A stretch of 64,000 nucleotides of DNA from Lethocerus indicus (Eukaryota; Arthropoda; Insecta; Hemiptera; Belostomatidae), in the NCBI GenBank assembly GCA_019843655.1, contig JACDQD010000003.1, positions 30,678,224-30,742,223 of the forward strand, in the 5' to 3' direction. A program made the translations under genes and the position numbers. Positions 1 to 13,472 of this stretch are shown here, in pieces (the stretch's first letter is position 1; each line of letters opens with the position of its first letter). The notes under the pieces are model-generated. The model did no database searches. It was not told where the DNA came from and saw only the letters and a program-made list of their open reading frames with translations.

Positions 1-249
1 AGTAATTTCGTCCTATTTGGATTACCGCTCGTTAAAGTGTGGAGATTATTTGTTAAAGAGGACAATTTATATCACCTTTCCTACCAATATAAATTGGCAA
101 TCTATTTTTCAATATCAATAAAACCGAGGGTTTACTTATTTGCTACATTTAGGTATATCTGCACTATATCAATAATGATTAATTTGTTATTGTTCTTGAT
201 GGTAAAGAGAAGTATTTTAGTAAGAATCTATTGTGTTTCTTTGTTTCAG

Positions 250-906
250 GAACTATATTCGGGATGGCAAACACACTTTCATCGCTCGGAGGTTTCTTGT
301 CAGCATACATGGTTGGCAGCCTGACAAATGACAATGTGAGTGTTATTATAATTGCGGTCAATAGGATATTTATTAATATAATAATATAGTTACTAAGATT
401 TCAAATACATGTTGGTTCATGAATGGCGTTTTGAATGCCATAATTCTTTCAAAAATGATATTAACTTGTTCCCAATTAAACAAGAACATATTTTGAGGTA
501 TAAAGTATACATTTCTGTTTATATACTTTGGAGGACCACCAAGTAAGTATCTTAAATATTTTTAAAAAGTTACATCTTCCGATGAAAGGTTTAAGAAATT
601 ACATTTACATTCTAATTTTCTATTACGATACATTCTAAATTCTAAGACAATTACGTTCTTAAATTTACATTTACAAACCGAAAGGAAGTTAATAGTTAAT
701 AGTGTTTTCGCTCACAGCAAACCTACATGCAGTGGCAGATAGTGTTCTGGGTGCTGTCCGGTGTTTATATAATGGGGGCCATTGTCTACTGTCTGTTCGG
801 CACTGCTGAGCTGCTCGACTGGAACACGCCGCCTTCCGAGAGGCAGAACCACATGCAGGACATTGAGCTAGCCGAAAAACTGGCCCTCAACAATGACAAC
901 TCATGA
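250..906 (+). CDS. SLC17-family (sialin/phosphate cotransporter-like) transporter, C-terminal part
   Basis: These are the last two coding exons of a major-facilitator transporter of the SLC17 family, a membrane carrier of organic or inorganic anions. Exon 250-335 follows a TTTCAG acceptor and ends at a GTGAGT donor. Its 28 complete codons start with TIFGMANTLSSLGGFLSAYM, the glycine-rich penultimate helix of the family. Exon 718-906 follows CTCACAG, starts QTYMQWQIVFWVLSGVYIMG, contains the last membrane helix and then FGTAELLDWN, a strong SLC17 ending. A short cytosolic tail ends in NNDNS and TGA at 904-906. The first exon starts inside a split Gly codon, so earlier exons lie upstream of the window. 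Family assignment is firm. Which SLC17 member, and which substrate, cannot be read from the tail alone. Confidence 0.9.
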
Positions 907-1400
907 GCGCTGGTCGTCCCCAAGAAGGGTTTCCCCTTTATTACGTCGTGCGTAGATTGATGATGAGGCTGGGAAGGAAGAGGGGGAGGATGTCGCGAGG
1001 GCCTCAGCCCTCCCATCCACCCGTATTAAATATATATCATCACGCTCATCCACATCGAGAAATTTGTCCCGGACCTATTTTCTGGGGGGCCAAAATTTAT
1101 TTTTTAGTATGTATTTATTAATAACGAGAAAAAAAAAGAAAAAAAAATTGACATCACTTTGGCAGATTGTGAATGTTCCTATCTTTGTAATTGCCTTCGT
1201 GAATTTTATTGTTGATTACACTGAACATTTCGTATTCCTTTTTTTAAACAAATGACAAAAAAATTGCATTTTTTTTGACAAATTAGATGTTTTTTGTTTT
1301 TATCTTTTTTATGTAGAAGATTAAGTAGAAGAAGAAAGGCTCTGTACAAATGTTACCATTAACTCACCGTCTGGACATATGTATTTTACATTCCAATAAA
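907..1400 (+). terminator. 3' UTR and poly(A) signal of the SLC17 gene
   Basis: Sequence after the TGA is non-coding, becomes AT-rich and has a canonical AATAAA at 1395-1400. Another AATAAA lies near 1642. The extent of the UTR is inferred from these signals only. Confidence 0.55.
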
Positions 1401-4182
1401 TTATTTAAAGCCTAATAAGTGTATCGCACGCTGGGCTGTGCGGATCAGATCTGAAAATACGAAAGTATTAACACAATAGAAGTTGTGCAACATCAGGAAG
1501 AGTACAAGAGATTTGTTTTGTTTGTTAAAAGCAAAAAAGATGGTTTAGAGAAATAGGAAACCGAAAACGGTAGTGTACTCGTTTAGATAGATTTTTCCTG
1601 TACAATGTAATTCTGAAACTACTTTTAGGCTGTTGTAGAAACAATAAATATTGTTGTGCGTAAAATGACAAATGAATTGTACTACATGTATTTTTATACT
1701 GTACTTTACAATGAATGCAGTGCTTCAAAACAGTACTTAGATGTAGACTGTAATAATTCAAATATATTATATTCTGTTCACTACCTTAATTGTGTTTTTC
1801 ATTTTCCCAACGTAATAATACTGCGCTCGCATTACAGGATCTGTTTCTGTTATTAAAATTTTGAATGGTCAGAGAATCACCATGGTGGAAATATTGGTCG
1901 TTATTGGTAACATCGCGCTGAAACATGGGAAGAACCTAGGGCATTACAGAATTCAGTCTTAAATGGTGTTATCAAATAGTTCAGGAAGCAAGTTCATCAC
2001 AAGCAAGACCTCACTGCATTCCAATTTTGAACTGTATGCTGTCCTCCATTAGATAGCCACATTGTACCAGTCCAATCAAGTAGTTCACGAAGTCTCCACT
2101 AGATCTCAGTGCAATCTAATTTTTTACATGTGGATACATACTCGATTACATAGTCACAGAGTAGATCAGGAATACTTTACCTATTAAATCATTCTCCAGT
2201 ACTGTTTGTACACAATTAATGTTTATTTTCTTTATATTTACATTCCCCATATTATAATAATCATGCAAAATGAAGTGATTGCAAGGACCCATAATCAGTG
2301 GATCTTCAGTGCAAAAAGGGATGGAGTGACTAAATTAAATTAAAAAAACGCAACAATAGATAAAATATATTTCAGATGACAACAATAACACATACCAGAC
2401 CTAGGTCCATATACAATGCATAGTTATTTTTTTAAGCCATAATCAGTACAATTGATTATGGCTGGCTGCCTAATATCCAACACAATTTAACAAATACACA
2501 GTATGGTATACTACCAAGGTTTTGATGCTGATAATGAAATGTCTTATATACTGTGTACACATTAAACTCTTGCAATAGTCCTTTATACAATAATAAACAT
2601 GATACAAAAAAAAAATCCTGAAGCAATACTGATGCGAATATTTAAATGCAACATTTTAAATAAATTAGGACTGTACAGCACATATAATGCTACAACACAA
2701 AAGATATATAAATATTTCTTCACTCAGATGTGATGGTAATAGGGTCTGAAAAAGGTCATAATTTACATGTATCACATAATGAACTTATTTCAGCTTCATA
2801 TTATTTATGAAACTTGCAAATGATAGTTACAAATTTGACAGGTGTGTCATTAGAAGATGACCAGCATTTCATTTTCATTTTATATACAATTCTCGACAAT
2901 ACAGTTTAATGGCCCATTCAATTAGGACAATTGATGATTTTTGTAATAATAGAAACTAAAACAAAAAACTTAAATGATTGAAAGACTAAATCAATAATTT
3001 GAGAAAAAACATAAGTTGATATTTGAAGAGAACATTTTTGTTTATGACACTCACACTATTTGTAGGTCAATGTGAGTTTTTATTAGTTTCTTGCTTGTTA
3101 GTCCAATGTTTAAATAGAAGGTGCACCATTTCTTACTTAAATTTAATGATATTGAAAACTGAAGGTGGCTAGATATGTACAACCGATGTTTTTTATTTGT
3201 CTAAATAAAAATTATTAGTAGTGGTTTAATTTACTCTATTTGTTTGGGGTTCTGTGGTGTTTGGAATATCATCACTTCTGTGGTTTTCCATCTCCAATTG
3301 TCAATTCAGACACAAAACCAAGAACATCAAACAACAAATTGCAGAAACATTTCTGTAAAAATTATAAATATTACAATAATAAAACTTTCCAAACAGTATA
3401 AACTGTAAAACAACATTGATTAAATATTTCTATTTAAAACCCTGACATAAATTGAAACAGTCATTAACTATGCTCCTCAGATCACAATAACATATTTGTG
3501 CTACAACTATGTTATCCTTATTCAGCTCTGTGATTTAGTTTATTGATTTAGGTTGTTGGAGAGAAATTGTCATAATCATTGTATGTGCTTTCGGTTATTA
3601 TTGCATTATTATGGAAATTTAATAATACATTTCATTATACAAAATTAAATTCTAAAGTCTTTTTATATCCTCCTTTATTTTAAATAGCATACTCTCCCAC
3701 TTGTTTCTTAAATGACCAATTTAATGTTAACAATAGAAAAATAAAACATTTAACTATAAATTATTGTCACAGAAGAAAAAACATTTTTTTGTCAGTGATA
3801 GATATCCAACACATGCCTTAGTTATAATTTATCACCAATTCATACAATAATTAATTGGAGAAACGAAGCAATTCTGGAGCCTCTGACAATAACAAGACTA
3901 AATGTTTTCATAAACATTTAAAATGCACAACCATATGAATATTAAATATGGAATGTACAATCTACACACATTCGCAATTCCTAATAATTTGAACAATAAT
4001 CTTGAATACTACATTGTATATAAATATTAATATTTTCTTAAATAAATTAGATGTTAATATTTTGTCTTACACATGGCAGCACATTTAAATTTTATTACAC
4101 AATTGATAAATAGATGTAAAACAATTATCATACGAAAGCAAGCACAGTAAAAGTATTTCATCATTGACACATCTACTCTATT
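1401..4182. other. AT-rich convergent intergenic / 3' UTR region
   Basis: I see no coding exon on either strand. The genes on both sides end towards each other here. A TTTATT at 4091-4096 reads AATAAA on the minus strand and is the nearest poly(A) signal after the synergin stop codon, so the right end is probably synergin 3' UTR. The rest is low-complexity AT-rich sequence. Confidence 0.5.
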
Positions 4183-7100
4183 CTACTGCTGCTTCAACAC
4201 TTCACTCATCATGGAAACGGCACCTGTAAGTCAATTGCAGACACAAATGAAAACAATCAGAAAAATAATCAACATTTTAGTTCCAATGACTTATCCAGCA
4301 ATGCCATGTTTTGTACTTTATGCTTGTTTTGCGATTATTAGACTTTTATGTAGGGTTCATGGATTATGAAGTTAAAAGGTTTCAACAAAGGGTTTACAAT
4401 GAATAACAAGATAGAAATATACTTTGGCGTATGACTACTGACTAAACTAACTAGAATATGTTCTGGAGTAACCTAATCTAACCACTGTAATAGCATAATG
4501 CTGGAAATGCGTTTCAATTTTACCACAACTTGATGATTAAGTTTACCAGTGGTTTCTGTTACCTGCAGTGACTGGAGCTATCGGCAAGTGCTGATCAACA
4601 CAGTGGAGGTAGAAATTGGCGCAAGGAGCGTGGAAATTGTTGATACCATACTTGACGTGTACCGGACCAACTCGACAAAGGCAAACACCACACATTGGAC
4701 CATCCTCCTCTTCCATCTACCAGAAACATGACGAATACAAACTCAACCAAATCAGATAAAAATATAAAATGCAGCAACAAAGGACAAATTATGATATCCC
4801 TCATATAAGTGGAATTATTGAATATTTAAAAAGAAAAATACATTATATCTTTATATCATTATATAAACTGTCAATAATATGAAAAATTCCAACAATAAAA
4901 ATAAAACCATAAAAAAAATATACTTATAAACAATGATCATAATCATAAAGGGTTACATGAGAGTGGAGGAAGGTTAGTGGGATGGATTATTACTAGAGTA
5001 TTTTACATAGTGTTTTTTTTATCAGTGTTTATATAGTGCAATTATGCTTACACCGATACACGCTATATTAAAACACCGGAAACTTACATGCAACTGCAGT
5101 ACATTGGTGAGATAAGGAGTGAGCGAGGGGAGGACTCGCTTGAGGTCATTGTGAAGGCTGGTTGTTTCAGAACAGCCTACCTCATCTCTACTGTGACTCA
5201 TCAACCTCTCACATATCCTGAACACTTCTACCAGATCTGAAAGAGCAGACATTATATTTCGTGCAGACAGTTTCTTAGTAGATGTTAAATCTGTGCCAAT
5301 ATTTAGACACAAATGGGTTGTAATATTAATAGTATCCCTGAGTAAAATAGGTGAGATCAGCTATCGGTGTTAGGTAAACATAACTTTCTTTTTTTTTCGC
5401 CTCCTGTGATGTCCCAAATACGGCTACAACTCTCCACTTCTGTACAAATATAATAGCTGAAAGGCATAATATGCACCCTATGCATGTCTGTATATTGTTA
5501 TATGATTCTTTAAATCATGACAGATAGAAACTACAGCAAAATACTTAATGCATAATAATTAATTAGGCATCACGATATATACATTATAAATACAACTGGT
5601 ACCTAAGGAACAGTTTAGTATAATCCTTTTTTTACAAATAACCGAAGAACTCGGTTTTCACACTACCGAGTTCTTACCTTGAAGATAATTAATTCCTTGG
5701 GGATGAGTTGTTATTTCGGTGAGCAATTCAGGATCTACAATGGACTGTAATGTAGACAAAGCAGTCTGCAAAACTTTGACACAAGCTTCCATGCACTTGA
5801 CCTAAACAAAAATGCATTGAAGCTACATACTGTGTATAACAGTGACTAACAGTACAATTAGCCTGTTTGGACTTTAATAAATGCCTATATAACCGTCTGA
5901 GTGCCAGAGATTGTTTCTTTTATAATGGATTATGAATTGAACCATTTGCAGAGTTGAAACAAGTGTCATTAAGATGCATAACTCCATTTGAAGCAGTAAC
6001 ACTTTTTGACATAAATTTTATTTATGTCAAAATAGAATCTGAGCAATATGATTGCACTGGGTGGCACTCAAACAGTTAGAAGGAATATATAGCTATTCAA
6101 ACCTCTCCAATTTTTCTAAACGGTATACAACAGTATACAGCTGTTTTAAATTAAAAGGATATTAAATTGGAATATAAGTTTAAAAATTACTGGTATACCA
6201 AAATATATACGGAAAATTGTGAGTGCTACCAGTTTTAACTGGTTAACTGCAAGAAAATTTGTTGGGTCCAAAAATAAGAATATCCACAGTGTAGCTCTTA
6301 TATCTGAACTGGTGTCTCAGATCCCAGATTCAAATCCTAGAGTTGATCTATTAACCTGAATGCTTGGTGTGTTAGACTGATGATCAGACAAAAGCGATCT
6401 AACAGTCGATGCCTGCTGAAAGGCTGTAGGTTCGGGCGCAGTAACAAAGTCCCCAAATTCATCTGTGGATGTCGAAATATTTTTGTCCTCCTCCTGTTTA
6501 TCAACCTCCACCAGCATCCTGAGTGCCGAGTATTTATCTTCAGTGACAGAGAGTTCCTTATTTGCCACTACTGGTTCTCCCATCACGGATGGCTTACTCC
6601 CCTCCTGCAAACTCCTGTTACTATCTCCATCCATTACCGCATCGCATAAATCTAAAAGATCCCCTACAACAGAAATTGTATAGCATGTATATATTAAGTC
6701 TTATTAGTTATCACTAACTTCTGGTAGGATCACATTATCTCGATTATCAGAGGTTAACCCCCTGCTCTACCTTTTCATACTTTTTCAATACGGTAAATAT
6801 AGTAACTTCAAATTTTTGTCCTATTCCTTCTATAACTGATACTGTCATTGATTAGTACTCTACAATACTATGTGAGCAATGTGTATATAATTTAAAAACT
6901 AAATATGTCACGAAAACATATTGAAAATAGTAATGTAGATAATAAAAGTCCTTCATTTAGGACTTCTGTTGAAACTACAATCCACAAAGAAATTTTGTTT
7001 GACTAGAAGGGTAAATATTTTCAACGCATTTATAATATGAACATGTTCTAAACTCTAAAAGGTTGAAAAATATTCTACTTTACTTCTAAATTAACCCAAC

Positions 7101-9565
7101 AAACTTGAGTAAAATAGAAAACAGAATTAGCTCGGGTGGTCTGCTAAAGGAAACAACTAATAGCTTTTCTGATATAGCAGACTAAGCTCAATGCTAAAAT
7201 TAGTGATTTTATTTCATAACATTAGTCATTCAACACTCATACAATTCCTGCCTCCACTCACTATAAGATAAACTCAAGAAAAAGAAAAAACAATAAAATG
7301 AAGTAAAAGTAACATACCAGGAGATGGTAAAGTATTGGCATTGTGGACGACCTCTCGGTCTGCCGGATGCGGGGGGAGAATGGCCGGTAGCGGGTCTTCA
7401 GGTCGGGGCAGCTGAGGAGGCGGCGGCAGCGGCTGAACAGCGGCGGAGGGTGGAGGCATCGGTGGTGGTAGAGGTTCAAAAGAGGCGATCAGGTCGGCAC
7501 TTTTGAAGTCGTCGAACTCTTCATCGGAGAGAGTATTTGTGGGAGGGGCATCTACCGAAGATAGGGAAGATTGAAAATCACCGAATATTTGGTCGGCGGC
7601 CGGTGAGGGCAGATCGAGTAGTGCCGGTCCCAGGTCACTGGCCGACAGCGTGGAGAGAGTGGTGGTGGTGGCGGGCGGCGGCGGCGGCGACAGTGGCCGA
7701 CGGGTGAGGAGGGACGCAGGCCAGGCCCAGCGGTGAGAGAGCGGCCGCGCCAAGAACGCCCAGGGTGTCGGCCACCGTCGGCACACTCCTCACACCGCCC
7801 ACCAATCCGGCACTCATCACCGGGTATGTCCCTCCGGCCAGCAGCCTAGTCTCCAGCCGAGGCACGGGAGCTTCGTTCAGTTGCTGCACCACCGCCGCAC
7901 TATTGAAACTGTACCCATTCTATACAACATTTCGTACCCGTTAATATTACCCCAGTTCAAAACACAAAAACTGTTAATGAACGGTTGTGTAAAATACTTT
8001 ACAGAATGAAGTATTCCATTCATAAGACACTCGGTATGTAGATGCAGATGTTTACTAATTACCTGAGCGAGGGCGATAAGGGCTAGTGTAGTGTAGAGCT
8101 CGTGCTGTGTGAGCGACCCAGCGACGGTACAGTTGGCCAGTGCCCAGATGTAGGCCAGAGTCTGTGCGCTGAGTCCACTGGTCATCAGGAGCGGTGACAC
8201 TCGGCCGGTGTCGGCCAGACCGCCGTCGCTTTTCACGTAGTTCCACACCTCCTCGTACAGCTGCGGCACTTTACCGCCAAACAGGACACCGACCCCACTC
8301 CCTCCACCTCCCTGTCACACAAATCCCATCTCCCACTACGCATTCATCACCACCGCCGCATCTCCATCACTAACTTCCCCTGGCGACGCATAATATTGTG
8401 TTCTATAAAAGTATTAAATAGAAATAAAAAATATACCTGCACTCTTTTGTTAGATTTCATGTCCGGCTCTGTCTTCTTTCTGAATATTTCCTTTTTAGAA
8501 AGCAAATTCTCTATCATGTCATCAGCGCTTAATGCCTGTTGGAACAATCGAATGAAATAATGACTTATACGAGATTATAAACAAAGGCTAACGGTATACG
8601 CAACATTCAAAAATGTTGTAAAAAAGCCTTACAAATATTGGATAAAAGAACAAAGCTAATGGTGCGATGAATGCCCTATCTGACCAAATTCAGCTTTTGT
8701 CTTTCTGAATTTAGATCCACATTACATAAAACATTCGCAATCAATAAAATACAATCAGAAAAATTACAATGATAGTAATATTCGTGTCATATAAATATTA
8801 ACGTAAATTTAAAACAAGTTAAAAAAAATTGGTATGTTTATCCTTTTGTGTCAATGGTTAAAATGACATCTCAACCAACAAAAATAAAGTTTCTTTAATA
8901 ATTTTAATATTACATATAAAATAAACTAAAGGGAAAACAATGTTATAGAGTTACATTATTCATCTTGATGGTGACTGTTATAATTGCCGTTGAAACTTCC
9001 TTAGGTTTGATACCGTACTTTCATTATCTTTCTAAAAACATACACTTTCCTTCACTTGTGCATGTCCAACTAGTGCGGAGAAGAATAAACTTAATAATAC
9101 TTTGCACACAATAACTTGCTTTGTAACCAATAAAAACTACAAATATAGTGATAAAATGCATAAATTAAGTTAGTATTTCAACAGGTACTAATATTCTGCT
9201 TTCTCTATAAAATCACAGGAGTAACAGTATGAAACTGACACTCAACGCTTCTGACTAATAACAAACGGACACATTTTAGGCTAAAGTATAACAACATCGC
9301 TGGTAAAAGGTGGTAAAACATCGAAAAACTGCGACATATGGCTCCTTTCAGACGGTATTTTGTTATTAATGAGGAACACGATTCAGATGCCGTTAACAGA
9401 ATATCTTGAATTAATGGTCTCCAAGGGGCGTTTTAAAAACGGAACAAGCAATTTGTGGCAACTTACATTTCTTTTGGCCATGGTTCTAAGCTGCTGTTGC
9501 TGTTTGAAATAGTCTCTCCTCTTGCCATCCCCGTCGGCCTCCACGCTCTGTTTCGACCAGTTCAT
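4183..9565 (-). CDS. SYNRG: Gamma-synergin (AP-1 gamma-ear-binding protein with EH domain)
   Basis: Cytosolic adaptor of clathrin/AP-1 trafficking at the trans-Golgi network. Minus-strand exons: 9467-9565, 8437-8535, 8063-8311, 7318-7883, 6356-6663, 5678-5801, 5088-5236, 4563-4716, 4183-4223. The start is the first in-frame ATG (MNWSKQSVEADGDGKRRDYF), followed by a QQQQL helix. Exon 8063-8311 encodes the EH domain, with the signature LSAQTLAYIWALANCTVAGS and then HELYTTLALIAL. The next two exons carry the acidic motifs QIFGDF, EEFDDF and DEFGDF, typical AP-1 gamma-ear ligands. The last exons match the conserved synergin C terminus, including CGVCL...FHAPCANFYLHCV. Junction phases agree except inside 7318-7883, which has a frame break. 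The donor at 6355 (GTTAAT) and the acceptor at 7884 are the least certain. Upstream non-coding exons may exist. Confidence 0.88.
7318..7883 (-). CDS. SYNRG: Largest synergin exon, with an apparent 1-nt frame break
   Basis: The 5' part (7883 down to about 7700) is open in one frame, starting QLNEAPVPRLETRLLAGGTY. The 3' part, from about 7680 down to 7318, is open only in another frame (LSTLSASDLGPALLDLPSPA, then FGDF and EEFDDF motifs). Upstream and downstream junctions require a length of 3n+1, but the exon is 566 nt (3n+2), so there is one extra base or two missing. The two frames overlap between about 7635 and 7786, which contains GCC and CAC runs at 7660-7690. No GT...AG pair in this interval restores the frame. 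It is either a sequencing or assembly slip in a GC-rich repeat or a real lesion. Confidence 0.7.
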
Positions 9566-9705
9566 CGTTTCCGTATTTTTAAGACGAGAATTAGGCAAGT
9601 GGGAGGAGGGGATTAGAAACAAACGGTAATCACAAAGCAATTACATGTCATAAAACCCTAACCTGGATATCGTTCCAGGAGCGTCTACCGGCGAAACCTA
9701 AACCT

Positions 9706-9724
9706 TGACGTCGGCGCCATCTTG
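9706..9724 (-). promoter_or_regulatory. Putative synergin core promoter: CRE-like plus YY1/Pho-like site
   Basis: About 140-160 bases upstream of the synergin ATG, TGACGTCG (9706-9713) abuts GGCGCCATCTTG (9713-9724). On the minus strand the latter reads CAAGATGGCGCC, the form of YY1/Pho-type sites common at animal transcription starts, and its orientation fits synergin transcription. A palindromic CGCATGCGCA (NRF1/erect-wing-like) lies at 9914-9923. Function is inferred from motif and position only. Confidence 0.4.
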
Positions 9725-11039
9725 ATCCTCATATCTTTTTGGCTTCAAGCTGCTAGTATCGTAGTTTACTCCCATAAAGGGTATTCGAAACAAATAAATA
9801 TTTTTTATTTTTAGTTTACAATCGTGTTTTTACGACGTTTCTATTTTAAACAACGTAATGTATATATAAAAAAACTATACCTAAATTGTGATTCTTATAC
9901 GAATCATCTTGCCCGCATGCGCACTCCAGGTATTGAGCGATCTTGTTACCGAGATCAGACACGCGCACATTCTGCGAAGGAAGCCATCCTGGGCGCCAAC
10001 TGGTAGTTTAAATTAATGCATGTAGATAACTGTATCTTTTTTTAATTGAAAGTGACGGATTTATGTAAGGAATAGTGACTGCAGATAAGACGTGGATCCA
10101 ACCATTAAGAACTGAACTCATAACTGTAGAAGCGTCCCAAACAAGAAGGAATTCAAGACCCTACCATGGACCCCTACTGCTAATTTTCTGAGCGCTGTAA
10201 ATTGCTCCCGTAATCGTTTTGTTGAATGAAATCGTCCATAACGTCCACCACCCCAGAGACCAATGATGGAGATGAGCCAATCAACAAGTGATTATTTGAA
10301 CCACTGTCAAGTATGATTATGAAACAGGACTCGACAGGTAGAAACGATATTATGTGGAAGAACATAACTTACCATGAACAATAAACCGCAAGGGCTAGGA
10401 TGTTTGGTCTGTATAATTTGATGACGGTTTCTAGACAGAAAAATCGAGCTTCTAATTCGGTTTAGTAGACTTGTATTCGCGATGGTAAAAACACTGTCGC
10501 TGTCGCAGAATTTAAATTCGCGACCATTATTTCCGTGAATTCATTATTCGACTGATGCGTGATCATCGAAACGATAAGATATTAACGCACTTGTAATTTT
10601 TAGATAAGGCCACCAGAATCAAATTTATAAAAATACTACAATGTCGTATTTATTTTATATATGTGGGAATAATCCACGTATCATCACATTATGTGGTACC
10701 TCAAATACGTTTTTGAGGACATAGAAATACATTCCACTCTTGTCATCATAGCCAGAGAATGGCAATAACGACATATCAGTAGTTATTAGAGGGTCAAGCC
10801 AACAGCTCGGAAGACGGAAAAGAAGCAAAGAAATGGTAATTCTGATGAACCAGCCGGAGAAGAAGACAGAGGGACTCTCGTCCGAGTCCCAGTGTGATAC
10901 AGGAAACGGCATGTCGTAGGTCCAAACTCCAGCTAAGGTGAGTGTACTAAGTTCACGGACAGTGGTAAAGTTAGTGTAAAATGTGTAATCAAAGGCCTGT
11001 TAGGCTGCAAGTAATGAGGATTAAGGCCTTGGGATCCCA

Positions 11040-11339
11040 ATGTATAGGGTACACGTCGACTACCGAGAACTCCTTAGCGATCGGGCTTTTCCAGAGGAAT
11101 GGAAAACGGCCAACAACATATTTATCCACAAGTATGTAGGTAGTCTAGACTACAGTAAATTCACCTCGCTCGATTTGTCTAGTGGATACAATCAGCAAGG
11201 TCTATTTGACCCTGATACAGAACAGATAGACCGAGGAAATCGAATAAAGGGGAGGGTTCGCAAAGAACCAGTGCGGATTCCCGAATGGAAGATCGACGAC
11301 GAAGGTAATGTAAGTGGTGTGATCTATCTTTTTAGATAG
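11040..11339 (+). mobile_element. Ty3/Gypsy reverse-transcriptase fragment (decayed)
   Basis: A short open frame contains VDYREL and, about 30 residues later, FTSLDLSSGYNQ. These correspond to the start of the reverse-transcriptase palm and its first catalytic-Asp block. The part between is shortened, the following residues do not match, and no other pol domains, gag or LTRs are visible nearby. It is an isolated remnant, not an active element. Confidence 0.6.
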
Positions 11340-11870
11340 ATATATAAATATATCTTTCTTTATAGATATCTTTTGATATCTATAATATATAAACTAAAAA
11401 GAAATCTGTAATCTCGGCAAGCGGAATTACCACAACAATTTGAGCAAACTGATAATACTGACTTATCGGAATTCTACCGATGAATGCTTTTTGTATAATA
11501 CAATAAAACTATATATTGTTATTATAATACATATATTATTTTATCTATTTTTTTTAACAAATTTTGTATGCTTAGTATTTTCAGTGTTCATATTTTCTCG
11601 ATACAAGTGTAGAGCACCAGCGCCATCACTGAGAACGGCAGTTTCTCGAAGTTCATCTGTGTGAATTATATGTGTGTCTAGTGTTTGGAGTCACCTGAGC
11701 TCCAGTATTTACATGACTTAAATTCCTCCTAAACTGATCTACTATTTTTAGTAAGTTTGTACACGGTTTCATTTCTAGTATCCCGTTATATTTTACTTGT
11801 GTTATTTCGCGTTAATGTGGTCCGATTGTCCCCGTGTTAGCGTTCCTGGACTTGGTGCATGACCTTCGGG

Positions 11871-11965
11871 TTTGAAAGTATTATTCCGAAATTTGTCGAA
11901 AGTAATTTTAGCGAAATTTCTCGAAAGTAATTTGTTCGGAATTTGTCCGAAAGTAATACTTTAAA
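11871..11965. repeat. Three imperfect ~25-bp tandem units inside an inverted repeat
   Basis: Three successive units of the form CGAAATTTGTCGAAAGTAAT occupy about 11886-11958. The outer edges are inverted copies: TTTGAAAGTATTA at the left, and AGTAATACTTTAAA at the right, whose complement reads TTTAAAGTATTACT. The block could fold into a long hairpin. No gene signal is associated. Confidence 0.6.
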
Positions 11966-13472
11966 CCATTAGTATTAGTTGAAACTTCGAGGTACATTCC
12001 TTATTACTCGTTTCATTTTTATTTATTAGTAGTGCCTTGTCCTTTGGAATTAAAAATAATCTTGTTTACTTATGACCCAATGGAAGGTATGTCTGATCCC
12101 AGTAGAAATGCTGGATACATTTTATAAAACAATCTACCATTGGCTATTCGCCCTAATAATTTTTATATCTGCACCATGCTGGTGCGTGTTGTACTCACAC
12201 TGTCACCTCGCTATTGACTGCTGTCATATATTGATATATGTGCTCCATTAAAATAACACAAGCAGTTTATCGATATGCAGGCAAGTTGTTGTTAACGGGT
12301 TATTATTATTAAGGAGTGTTAGGGATGTATTAGGAATAGAGGGGAGAAAACTCAATGTAGAAGTGGGGAAACCCCATGGTGCGTAATTTACTATTTTACC
12401 AATTTTATAACGGAAAACTAAATAATTTTCTGAATATATTTCTAATTTTCTTGAGAGTGGATTTAATTTGTTATGTAGTATTACCCAGCTCTAAGTCAAC
12501 AAAATTATTACAAATCTGATTGTGGCTAGTCTATAAAAACTTAAGACTCACTCTCATATTCATCCTTCATTGCATTTTTTGAATGGTAATAATTTGAGAC
12601 TGCATTAATAATAAAATATAAATTGTATGGTACTTTGAAAATAGTAGTAGTGCATGATACTTACTAAATAGTCTTTTGCTGAAGTTATTTTCTTATGTTC
12701 TTTTTCCTTTACGAATCTAGTTTCTAGTTGATTTCCTGTTAACGATTCATTAATTTTTGTTTTTCAATTATCAATATTGATGTACAATGCAGTGAACATT
12801 TAATGTACATATGATGCTCAAATCCAAAGGCTGGTGAACTGCCGTACAATCAGGCATAAATAGGTTTGCATAAAATTGCAGAAGCAAATGAGCCATCCAA
12901 GCTTACAGCTTAGCAATACAGCCACTAGTGTGAATGAATGAAAACCCAGCAGGAAGAACAGTACAGTTGTGTAAAGAGTGTTACAAACTAAAGAGAGACA
13001 AGTAAAGAACTGACTGAGTGAAGGGTGGATACACCTGAGATTGATGATCAACTATTATACTCTGAATATTGTAAATGATTTACTTTGTGCTCTGACAACA
13101 GGTGAACAACCACAGAAAATCTTCCATTGCACATTTTCAATTTCCTGCACCATAAAAATGTTTTGTTGTAATGAAATTTGATATGTACAAACAAAATCCT
13201 TTTTCTTTTCATTTTTTGTTAATACTGCTTTTCATCTTGCTTGTACATACAATTTTAATAAGGCCATAACCCCGCAACCAGGTATAAACCCACAAGCACT
13301 TGATATAAAATCTGCTTAAACTAGATGTGTATTACAGGTTATGAGTCTACCAAGACTATTATAATAACAGAAAAAGATAACACAAACATACATATGAAAT
13401 GTCAAGAAGGAATATTAAAATGACTAACAGGATAATTTGTAAAAATAAAAGTTGTGATCTAATAGCAACAAT

